Shown here: one piece after another, positions 28,031-35,227 of the stretch
Numbering within the stretch: the first letter of the stretch is position 1
Layout of the letters: every line of letters starts with the position of its first letter
DNA from: Paraburkholderia sp. BCC1885
GTDB taxonomy: Bacteria > Pseudomonadota > Gammaproteobacteria > Burkholderiales > Burkholderiaceae
Assembly (NCBI RefSeq): GCF_900996235.1
Contig: NZ_CAAJGM010000022.1
Coordinates: forward strand, 62,001-126,000
Length of the DNA: 64,000 bases
Reading direction: 5' to 3'
Program-made: the position numbers and the translations under genes
The notes under the pieces: generated by a model
Told to the model about the DNA's origin: nothing
What the model saw: only the letters and a program-made list of their open reading frames with translations
The model's database searches: none

Positions 28031-28348
28031 TTAAAACCTTGGGACGGGACGCAGGAAGGTGCCGCTATGTTAACCGATGCGGCGCATCTGCCTCGGAGCG
28101 GCCGCACGGTATCGTTGTAAAAGATTGCTTACAAAGGCGAGTTGCGGCGATGGCTGTCATGTCACGCCAATCATCGACGCATCGGCACGCCTCGCTCATC
28201 TCAAGACCTGAAAGCCATTCGAAGGCAATTGCAAGCGCAATCGCATTGAATCCGGCCGCGCTTTGTGCGGTTATGCATGACAATCCGATAAAACCTGCGA
28301 GAAATCCGCGCCTGCTATTCGGCCTGAGCGTGCGGGTTTTTTTCCGGG

Positions 28349-28389
28349 TGGACAGGCGGCTATAACCCGCTAAAATTGCGCGCAATTTT
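28349..28389 (+). promoter_or_regulatory. potF promoter overlapped by an 18-bp perfect palindrome
   Basis: TGGACA (28349-28354), a 16-base spacer and TAAAAT (28371-28376) form a promoter-like pair. AAAATTGCGCGCAATTTT at 28372-28389 is a perfect palindrome that covers the -10 element and the expected start of transcription. That geometry suits a dimeric repressor. No local regulator gene is present. Confidence 0.5.
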
Positions 28390-28429
28390 GTCGCCGCGGA
28401 TCAGGCTGGCGCGGCCGCATTGCCGTGCT

Positions 28430-28466
28430 CGCTGTACCCTTTGTGCGACAGCGCCGTATTTTTTTT
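28430..28466 (+). promoter_or_regulatory. Terminator-like hairpin in the potF leader
   Basis: CGCTGT / ACAGCG (28430-28435, 28448-28453) with a 12-base loop is followed, after five bases, by eight T residues (28459-28466). It lies about 50 nt after the predicted transcription start and 110 nt before potF, where an attenuator could work. The stem is short. Confidence 0.35.
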
Positions 28467-28577
28467 GAAGCGCGCAATAATTAGTGGTAGTTTTCGGGTT
28501 TTTCAGGGGAGCCGCGGGCGGTCGCCGTGGCGGGTGGAGTAGACAGTCGGTTGTAGCCGACAGGATCGGAGAACGGG

Positions 28578-29678
28578 ATGAAGAAACTGGTAGTGCGCCA
28601 ACTGGCGACGCTCATGCTGTGCGCTACGCCGTGGCTGACGGCAGCGGCAAAAGATACGCAACTGAACGTGTACAACTGGTCCGACTACATCGCCAAGGAC
28701 ACGATCCCGAACTTCACCAAACAGACCGGCATCCAGGTCAAATACGACAATTACGACAGCGACGACACCCTGCAGGCCAAACTTCTGACCGGCAATTCCG
28801 GCTATGACATCGTCGTGCCGACCAGCAATTACGCCGGCAAACAGATTGCCGCCGGCATTTTTGCGCCGCTCGACAAATCGAAGCTGCCTAACCTGAAATA
28901 CCTCGACCCCTCGCTGATGGCGCTCGTCGCCGGCGCCGATCCGGGCAACAAGTACTCGGTGCCCTGGGCATACGGCACGACGGGCCTCGGCTACAACGTC
29001 ACCAAGGTCCAGCAGATTCTCGGCGCCAATGTTCCGCTCAACAATTGGGACATCCTGTTCAAGCCCGAAAATATTTCGAAGCTGAAGGCGTGCGGCGTTT
29101 CGGTGCTCGACGCGCCTGACCAGATGTTCGCGGCCGCGCTGCATTACATCGGCAAGGATCCGATGAGTACGAACCCGGCTGACTATCACGCCGCGCTCGA
29201 CATGCTGAAGAAGATCCGCCCGTATATCACGCAGTTCAATTCGTCCGGCTACATCAACGATCTGGTCGGCGGCGACGTCTGCTTCGCGTATGGCTGGTCG
29301 GGCGACGTGGTGATCGCCAAGCATCGCGCGGTGGAAGCGAAGAAGCCGTACAAGATCGAGTATTACATTCCGAAGGGCGGCGCGCCGGTCTGGTTCGACG
29401 TGATGGCGATTCCGAAGGACGCGAAGGACAAGGAAGCCGCGCTCGAGTGGATCAACTACATCGAGACGCCGCAGGTCCACGCCGCGATCACCAACGAGGT
29501 CTACTATCCGAGCGCGAACCTCGAAGCGCGCAAGTATGTGGACAAGGACGTGGCGAACGATCCGGCAGTCTATCCGCCGGCCGATGTCATCAAGACGCTG
29601 TTCCTGTTGAAGCCGCTGCCACCGGAAATCCAGCGGCTGCAGACGCGGCTGTGGACCGAGTTCAAGTCCGGCCGCTGA
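28578..29678 (+). CDS. potF: Putrescine-binding periplasmic protein PotF
   Basis: A 366-residue periplasmic polyamine-binding protein with a signal peptide ending near residue 24 (LTAAAKDTQ). Family motifs are LNVYNWSDYIAKDTIPNFTKQTGI, YDIVVPTSNYAGKQI, SVPWAYGTTGLGYNV, and the Trp/Asp-rich ligand stretches GYINDLVGGDVCFAYGWSGDV and APVWFDVMAIPKDA, as in PotF. ATG 28578 has GGAGAACGGG before it. It is followed by a terminator and then by potGHI, the usual arrangement of this importer. The predicted ligand is putrescine; spermidine is possible. Confidence 0.93.
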   Translation: MKKLVVRQLATLMLCATPWLTAAAKDTQLNVYNWSDYIAKDTIPNFTKQTGIQVKYDNYDSDDTLQAKLLTGNSGYDIVVPTSNYAGKQIAAGIFAPLDKSKLPNLKYLDPSLMALVAGADPGNKYSVPWAYGTTGLGYNVTKVQQILGANVPLNNWDILFKPENISKLKACGVSVLDAPDQMFAAALHYIGKDPMSTNPADYHAALDMLKKIRPYITQFNSSGYINDLVGGDVCFAYGWSGDVVIAKHRAVEAKKPYKIEYYIPKGGAPVWFDVMAIPKDAKDKEAALEWINYIETPQVHAAITNEVYYPSANLEARKYVDKDVANDPAVYPPADVIKTLFLLKPLPPEIQRLQTRLWTEFKSGR

Positions 29679-29719
29679 AGTCCGCGGCTCGAATGATCGG
29701 CAGCCAGGCCTCATCATGA

Positions 29720-29747
29720 AGCCCCCGGTGATCACCGGGGGCTTTGT
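29720..29747 (+). terminator. Intra-operon terminator between potF and potG
   Basis: A 24-base perfect palindrome at 29720-29743, with arms AGCCCCCGGTGA and its complement, is followed by TTTG. It would leave much more potF mRNA than potGHI mRNA, suiting an excess of binding protein over membrane subunits. Confidence 0.75.
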
Positions 29748-29777
29748 TCGTCAAACGCAGGAGTGAAGTAGCAAATC

Positions 29778-30944
29778 ATGAGCAGTGACCAGTCGGGTGC
29801 GCTGGCAGGGGCCGGCACGCCGCCCCCGGGCAGCTATGCCGTTGCGAACGATGCAGCGGGAAACTTCGTGCAGATCGTCGACGTCGTCAAGAAGTTCGGC
29901 GAGACGGTCGCGGTCAGGCAGGTGAACCTGTCGGTGAGGAAGGGGGAACTGTTTGCCCTGCTCGGCAGTTCGGGCTGCGGCAAGTCGACGCTTTTGCGGA
30001 TGCTCGCGGGCCTCGAAAGCGTGACGTCGGGCAAGATCCTGATCGACGGCGAGGATCTCGCGCAGATGCCGCCGTATCGCCGGCCGGTCAACATGATGTT
30101 CCAGTCGTATGCACTGTTTCCGCATATGACGGTGGAGGGCAATGTCGCCTTCGGCCTCAGGCAGGAAGGCGTGCCGAAGGCGGAATTGAACGAGCGCGTG
30201 CAGTCGGTGCTCGAACTCGTGCAGATGGGCCGCTTCGCGAAGCGCAAGCCGCATCAGCTCTCGGGCGGACAGCAGCAGCGCGTGGCGCTCGCGCGCAGCC
30301 TCGTCAAGCGCCCCAAGCTGCTGCTCCTCGACGAGCCCATGTCCGCGCTCGACAAGCAGATTCGCCAGCGCACGCAAATCGAACTGGTCAACATTCTCGA
30401 CAAGGTCGGCGTCACCTGCATCATGGTGACCCACGATCAGGAAGAGGCGATGACCATGGCCGGCCGCCTCGCCGTGATGAGCGAAGGCGAAATCGTCCAG
30501 CTCGGCACGCCGCATGAGGTGTACGAATTTCCGAACAGCCGCTTTTCGGCTGAGTTCATCGGTTCGACCAATCTGTTCGACGGCACCGTGGTCGAGGACG
30601 AACCCGATCACATCTTCGTCGAAACGTCCGATCTGCCGGTGCGTCTGTACGTGAACCACGGCATCACTGGACCGCTCGGCATGCCGCTGACGATCTCGGT
30701 GCGGCCCGAGCGCATCGCGCTCACCCGCAAGCCGCCCGAGGGCGCGTACAACTGGGGCAAGGGCATCGTCACGAATATCGCCTACATGGGTGGCTATTCG
30801 CTGTATCACGTGAAGCTGGACGGCGGCAAGACCGTGGTGGCGAACGTCACGAGCCTCGCGCTCTCCGAGATCGATCCGCCGGCGTGGGGCGACGAAGTCT
30901 ATGTGCGCTGGAGTGCTTCGGCAGGCGTGGTGCTGACGTCATGA
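29778..30944 (+). CDS. potG: Putrescine ABC transporter ATP-binding protein PotG
   Basis: A 388-residue ATPase with a C-terminal TOBE regulatory domain. Walker A is GSSGCGKST, the Q-loop is FQSYALFPHMTV, the signature is LSGGQQQRVALARSL, and Walker B is LLLLDEPMSALD with the switch His in VTHDQEEAM. The TOBE part follows from about residue 280. About 30 residues precede the first strand. Its TGA overlaps the ATG of potH (30941-30944). Confidence 0.94.
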   Translation: MSSDQSGALAGAGTPPPGSYAVANDAAGNFVQIVDVVKKFGETVAVRQVNLSVRKGELFALLGSSGCGKSTLLRMLAGLESVTSGKILIDGEDLAQMPPYRRPVNMMFQSYALFPHMTVEGNVAFGLRQEGVPKAELNERVQSVLELVQMGRFAKRKPHQLSGGQQQRVALARSLVKRPKLLLLDEPMSALDKQIRQRTQIELVNILDKVGVTCIMVTHDQEEAMTMAGRLAVMSEGEIVQLGTPHEVYEFPNSRFSAEFIGSTNLFDGTVVEDEPDHIFVETSDLPVRLYVNHGITGPLGMPLTISVRPERIALTRKPPEGAYNWGKGIVTNIAYMGGYSLYHVKLDGGKTVVANVTSLALSEIDPPAWGDEVYVRWSASAGVVLTS

Positions 30945-31870
30945 AAAGCGCGCTGAGTTCCTTCGCGTCGTGGCCCGTGCGGCGCTTCGGCCTGAGCGGC
31001 CGCACCGCCGTGGTGGCAGGCCCGTTTGTCTGGCTGCTGCTGTTCTTCCTCGTGCCGTTCCTGCTGGTCGTGAAGATCAGCTTTGCCGACCTGCAGCTCG
31101 GCATTCCGCCATACACGGAGCTAACCAGCTTTCAGGACGGCGTGATCCACATCGCGCTCGATCTGTCGCACTACGCTTTTCTGCTGACCGACAGCCTGTA
31201 CTTCGCGACGTATGTGAACTCGGTCGTGGTGGCCGCGGTGTCGACGTTGCTGTGCCTGCTGCTCGGCTACCCGATGGCGTACTACATTGCACGCTCGAAT
31301 CCGGCCACCCGCAATCTTCTGATGATGGCGGTGATGCTGCCGTTCTGGACTTCGTTCCTGATTCGCGTGTATGCATGGATAGGAATCCTCAAGAATAACG
31401 GTCTGCTGAATAATTTCCTGATGTCGATCGGCCTGATCCATACGCCTATCGAGCTGTATCACACGAATACCGCGGTCTATATCGGCATGGTGTATTCCTA
31501 TCTGCCGTTTCTCGTGATGCCGCTCTATGCGCACCTCGTGAAAATGGACCTGACTTTGCTGGAAGCCGCCTACGATCTCGGCGCGAAGCCGTGGAAGGCG
31601 TTCTGGCAGATCACGTTGCCGCTGTCGAAAAACGGCATTATCGCGGGCTGCCTGCTGGTATTCATCCCGGCGGTGGGGGAGTACGTGATTCCGGAACTGC
31701 TGGGCGGCGCGGACACGCTGATGATTGGCCGCGTGATGTGGAATGAGTTCTTCGACAACGCCGACTGGCCGATGGCGTCCGCGGTGACGTGTGCGATGGT
31801 CCTGCTGCTGCTGGTGCCGATGGCGTTCTTCCAGTACGCGCAGGCCAAGGCGTTGGAGGAGCGGCGCTGA
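30941..31870 (+). CDS. potH: Putrescine ABC transporter permease PotH
   Basis: A 309-residue permease with six membrane helices. The coupling-helix motif EAAYDLGAKPWKAFWQITLPLS and the preceding FLIRVYAWIGILKNNG are typical of PotB/PotH. ATG 30941 overlaps the potG stop, and the last base of its TGA is the first of the potI ATG, so potG, potH and potI are tightly coupled. Confidence 0.94.
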   Translation: MKSALSSFASWPVRRFGLSGRTAVVAGPFVWLLLFFLVPFLLVVKISFADLQLGIPPYTELTSFQDGVIHIALDLSHYAFLLTDSLYFATYVNSVVVAAVSTLLCLLLGYPMAYYIARSNPATRNLLMMAVMLPFWTSFLIRVYAWIGILKNNGLLNNFLMSIGLIHTPIELYHTNTAVYIGMVYSYLPFLVMPLYAHLVKMDLTLLEAAYDLGAKPWKAFWQITLPLSKNGIIAGCLLVFIPAVGEYVIPELLGGADTLMIGRVMWNEFFDNADWPMASAVTCAMVLLLLVPMAFFQYAQAKALEERR

Positions 31871-32688
31871 TGAAACCGAATCGCGTGTTGCAGATCATTG
31901 CTCTGGGCATTGGCTTTCTGTTCCTGTACATCCCGATCGTCAGCCTGGTGGTGTATTCGTTCAACGAATCCCAACTGGTGACGGTGTGGACGCATTTCTC
32001 GACGCGCTGGTACGCCGCGCTGCTCAACGACGACGAACTGATTGCGGCGGCGTGGCTTTCGCTTCGGATTGGGCTGATGACGGCGTTTGCATCGGTGTTC
32101 ATCGGTACCTGGGCGGGCTTCGTGCTGGCGCGCATGGGCCGGTTTCGCGGCTTCACCCTGTACACAGGGATGATCAACGCGCCGCTGGTGATTCCCGAAG
32201 TGATTCAGGGGATATCGCTGCTGCTGCTCTTCATCGAAATGGCGAAATGGCTCGGCTGGCCGGCTGGACGTGGCGTGTTCACGATCTGGATCGGGCACGT
32301 GATGCTGTGCATTTCCTATGTCACGATCATCGTGCAGTCGCGGGTGAGGGAACTGCATCCTTCGCTCGAAGAGGCCGCGCTCGATCTCGGCGCGACGCCG
32401 TTGCGGGTATTTTTCTTTATTACGCTGCCGTTGATCTCGCAGGCGCTGGTGGCCGGATGGCTGCTGTCTTTCACGTTGTCTATCGACGACCTCGTGCTGT
32501 CCGCGTTTTTGTCCGGGCCTGGCTCGACCACGCTGCCGCTGGTGGTGTTTTCTCGTGTGCGGCTGGGGTTGAATCCCGAGATGAATGCGTTAGCGACGCT
32601 GTTTATCGGCGTGGTAACCGTTGGCGTGATCGCCGCTAATCATTTCATGCAGCGTAACGAGCGAAAGAGAATGGCGATGGCGGTTTGA
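31870..32688 (+). CDS. potI: Putrescine ABC transporter permease PotI
   Basis: A 272-residue permease of the PotC/PotI type with six helices. Diagnostic stretches are YIPIVSLVVYSFNES, the coupling motif EAALDLGATPLRVFFFITLPLI, and LSFTLSIDDLVLSAFLSGPGSTTLPL. The start overlaps the potH stop (TGATG). It is the last gene of the importer; a stem-loop follows 20 nt after the stop. Confidence 0.94.
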   Translation: MKPNRVLQIIALGIGFLFLYIPIVSLVVYSFNESQLVTVWTHFSTRWYAALLNDDELIAAAWLSLRIGLMTAFASVFIGTWAGFVLARMGRFRGFTLYTGMINAPLVIPEVIQGISLLLLFIEMAKWLGWPAGRGVFTIWIGHVMLCISYVTIIVQSRVRELHPSLEEAALDLGATPLRVFFFITLPLISQALVAGWLLSFTLSIDDLVLSAFLSGPGSTTLPLVVFSRVRLGLNPEMNALATLFIGVVTVGVIAANHFMQRNERKRMAMAV

Positions 32689-32707
32689 TTTTTTGCTGGC
32701 GAGGTGC

Positions 32708-32739
32708 GTCTGTCAGCGATGATCTATTCGCTGACAGAC
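32708..32739. terminator. Stem-loop after potI
   Basis: A perfect 11-bp stem GTCTGTCAGCG / CGCTGACAGAC (32708-32718, 32729-32739) with a ten-base loop. There is no T-run, so termination efficiency is uncertain. Confidence 0.55.
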
Positions 32740-32932
32740 ACAATTCCAATGGTATGCTCCAATTTAAGACGGTTCCTAAAGCCGTACCTGGGGCCAGTCT
32801 TTATGCTGATGGATGTCCTTGAGGCTGCGCCGGTCGGTCGCCATACAGGTGCGAGAGGCGCACAGAGTTTGCGCACACATCTGGCACGGCATGAAAGAGC
32901 AGCCACTTCTCACTCGCCAGGAGACTGCCATC

Positions 32933-33721
32933 ATGCTTGACCATTCCGCCCTCGCTTCCATGAAACCGCTGTTCATGACACCGTGCTACGGTGGAAATGT
33001 GGCAGCGAATTTCACCAACAGCCTGCTTGAACTGAACAACGGTCTGTGGCAAATGGGCATGCGCGCCGCGATTCGGATCGACTCCGGCGAGAGCTTGATC
33101 ACACGGGCGCGCAATCAGGCCGTCGCGCGCTTTCTGCTCGACCGGAGTTTGACGCATCTGTTCTGGATCGACGCCGACATCGGCTTTTCGGCCGATCAGG
33201 TGTTTCGCCTGTTGCTGGCCGATCGCGATGTCGTGGCGGGCGTCTACCCCATCAAGCGCTTCGACTGGCCGGAGCAGTTGCCCGCCGGTCTCACGAAAGA
33301 GACTTTCTCGCAGCGCTATTTACGTTATCCCGTGAATGCACACGACGGTGCGTCGAGCGAAATCGACGGCGATGGTTTTCTCGAAGTGAGCGAAGCGCCA
33401 ACCGGTTTCATGTGCATCCGGCGCAGCGTCATCGAAGCCATGGTGGCGCAGTTGCCCGAACTCAGGTACGTGCCTGACGGCCCGCCCGACTCGCCATTGC
33501 GCGACCTCTGCTACCGCTTTTTCGACGTCATGGTCGAACCGGCAACGGGCCGTTATCTTTCGGAAGACTATGCGTTCTGTCGCCGCTGGCGGGATATCGG
33601 CGGGCGGGTATTCGTCGATACGCAGTCGAAACTGTCACACCAGGGCATCTACACCTGGCATGGCGATTTCGGCGCTTCGCTTGCAATCAGTCCGGAGACG
33701 ACCATCGGCGGTGCGAGCTGA
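32933..33721 (+). CDS. GT-A-like glycosyltransferase
   Basis: A 262-residue protein with a GT-A style nucleotide-sugar fold: KPLFMTPCYGGNVAANFTNSLLELN at the N-terminus, then DSGESLITRARNQAVARFLLDRS and the metal-binding DxD motif in LFWIDADIGFSADQV (near residue 75). VAGVYPIKRFDW and YLSEDYAFCRRWRDIGGRVFVD follow and resemble the acceptor side of Anp1/GT2-like enzymes. ATG 32933 has CAGGAGAC before it. It opens a four-gene glycosyltransferase group. Sugar and acceptor are unknown. Confidence 0.75.
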   Translation: MLDHSALASMKPLFMTPCYGGNVAANFTNSLLELNNGLWQMGMRAAIRIDSGESLITRARNQAVARFLLDRSLTHLFWIDADIGFSADQVFRLLLADRDVVAGVYPIKRFDWPEQLPAGLTKETFSQRYLRYPVNAHDGASSEIDGDGFLEVSEAPTGFMCIRRSVIEAMVAQLPELRYVPDGPPDSPLRDLCYRFFDVMVEPATGRYLSEDYAFCRRWRDIGGRVFVDTQSKLSHQGIYTWHGDFGASLAISPETTIGGAS

Positions 33722-33723
33722 GC

Positions 33724-34653
33724 ATGGAAACCAACGAGTTGAGCGTGCGCGCCTGTGGCGGCACCGAATTGATGTTGCAAACGCTGCATGCACGTTTGGA
33801 CCCGGAACTCGCACGACGGTTTCAGATCATTCCGTCGCGCGTGCGCGAACTCGATCCGACGCGCAAGCGTATTTTGTGGCTGCATGACAAACCCAGCAGG
33901 GAAGAGTCAGGCTTCCTTGAGCAGCCTGATAATCGTAGAGCGTTTGCCGGCATTGTCTGCGTCTCGCATTATCAGGCGCTCCTGTACCACCTGATTCCCG
34001 GCGTACCCTACGGTGACATGACAGTGCTGCAAAACGCGATCGAGCCATTCGGGGTATATCGCCCCCGATGCGCAGATCGCATACGCCTGATCTACCACAG
34101 CGCGCCAAACCGCGGTCTCGAAATCCTGGTGCCGGTGTTTGAGCATCTCGCGGCAATACATCCCGATATCGAGCTTGACGTGTTCTCGAGCTTCGGTATT
34201 TACGGCTGGAGCGAACGTGACGAAGCGCATCGCCCGCTCTTCGAGCGCTGCATGACGCATCCGCGTATCCGTTATCACGGTGCACAACCGAATCAAACGG
34301 TGCGCCTCGCATTAAGCGAGAGCGATATCTTCGCGTATCCGAATCTGGAACCGGAAACCAGTTGTATCGCAGCCATTGAGGCGATGTCTGCGGGATGTCT
34401 CACGGTCTGCGCGGCATATGGCGGGTTGCCGGAAACCTGCGCGAATTTCGCGCGGCTTTATCCGTTCACGGAAGATCTGCAGGCGCATGCAAACCGGTTT
34501 GCGGCCGTCCTCGACGAGGCGATCCGTTCGGTTCGGCAGCGCAGGGCTGAAGACGAGCGACTGCGCGCGCAACAGGTTGAGTACTTCAACCGCTTCTATT
34601 CGTGGGACCGCCGGGCGGAGGAGTGGAATGCCTATCTGCGCACGCTGCTGTAG
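33724..34653 (+). CDS. GT4-type glycosyltransferase
   Basis: A 309-residue GT-B glycosyltransferase. The C-terminal half carries YHSAPNRGLEILVPVFEHLAAIHPDIELDVFSSFGIY and the donor-binding signature YPNLEPETSCIAAIEAMSAGCLTV, with the E-x7-E pair of family 4. The N-terminal part is short (GGTELMLQTLHARL then RILWLHDKPS and AGIVCVSHYQ). Two bases separate it from the preceding gene, so the two form an operon. Donor and acceptor are unknown. Confidence 0.8.
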   Translation: METNELSVRACGGTELMLQTLHARLDPELARRFQIIPSRVRELDPTRKRILWLHDKPSREESGFLEQPDNRRAFAGIVCVSHYQALLYHLIPGVPYGDMTVLQNAIEPFGVYRPRCADRIRLIYHSAPNRGLEILVPVFEHLAAIHPDIELDVFSSFGIYGWSERDEAHRPLFERCMTHPRIRYHGAQPNQTVRLALSESDIFAYPNLEPETSCIAAIEAMSAGCLTVCAAYGGLPETCANFARLYPFTEDLQAHANRFAAVLDEAIRSVRQRRAEDERLRAQQVEYFNRFYSWDRRAEEWNAYLRTLL

Positions 34654-34729
34654 CGCGCCGGCAGCGAATCTGCTGGAGGGGATTTTGGATCTGCGGAGGA
34701 TTCGCTTAGTCTGAATAGAGCGACGCAAC

Positions 34730-34900
34730 GTGATTGACCTGCGCGGAAAACCAGGCCCGTGGGAAGCTGTCGCGGAGATCGCTTCGGCCGCCAGATGCCA
34801 GATATATCGGGGCGAACTGAGGGTCTATGCATATAGCGAACTGGCAGAGAGGTCCGGGCAGTTTTTTGCTTCCCGTCGCAAGCGCTTGAAATGGGTATGA
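34730..34900 (+). CDS. Possible small protein, 56 residues
   Basis: A GTG-started frame reads VIDLRGKPGPWEAVAEIASA and continues to a basic C-terminus, RRKRLKWV. Codon composition is mixed and the ribosome site is weak. It might be a genuine small gene or the decayed end of a larger one. I recognise no family. Confidence 0.25.
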   Translation: MIDLRGKPGPWEAVAEIASAARCQIYRGELRVYAYSELAERSGQFFASRRKRLKWV

Positions 34901-35111
34901 CGTTCAATTATTTAATTAGATATCTTAAATAAAAGACAATTTTTAACAAGTTCCCATCATTCGCCACATATAATCTGGAGCGATTTTTTCTTGCCACCGG
35001 AGCGTTCATGTCGCGATTCGAACATGCGTTGTTTGTACATCGAGCCCGCCGAGGTCTTCGAATGCTTCGATCTGGTGATCATCGGGCGCGTGCCTACTCA
35101 CGCCATCCTGG
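34901..35111. other. AT-rich intergenic stretch in the glycosyltransferase island
   Basis: The 34905-34950 stretch (for example TTATTTAATTAGATATC) is by far the most AT-rich in the window and could hold a promoter or an H-NS-type silencing site. A short frame at 35025-35119 (MRCLYIEPAEVFECFDLVII) is unidentified. Confidence 0.4.
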
Positions 35112-35189
35112 CCCGGTGATTGGGCCGACGTAATCCGACGTGTCACGCAAGCGCTTGATGAATTAAAAGATTCACAATCCCGCGCTTAG
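35112..35189 (+). pseudogene. Remnant of a third TPR-glycosyltransferase
   Basis: The frame ending at TAG 35187-35189 reads PGDWADVIRRVTQALDELKD. The downstream gene has PGDWNDVIRRVAQALDEFVN at the end of its glycosyltransferase domain, and its paralogue has LDDWDEVVARMVVALEEWVK. The match starts abruptly and everything upstream is unrelated, so this is the severed 3' end of a further paralogue. Confidence 0.75.
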
Positions 35190-35227
35190 GCACGGGGAAC
35201 CCACGTTTCGCACATCCCCTTTCCGAT

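Larger units (their letters stand above)
28031..28577. other. Long leader region upstream of potF
   Basis: 547 bases with no supported gene. The distal 220 bases hold a candidate promoter/operator, a terminator-like hairpin with an eight-T run, and AT-rich sequence before potF (listed separately). The proximal part next to the DUF1289 gene shows nothing clear. Confidence 0.45.

Noticed and set aside
28065..28385. A 106-codon minus-strand frame upstream of potF
   Set aside because: Overlaps the promoter/operator region and resembles no family.
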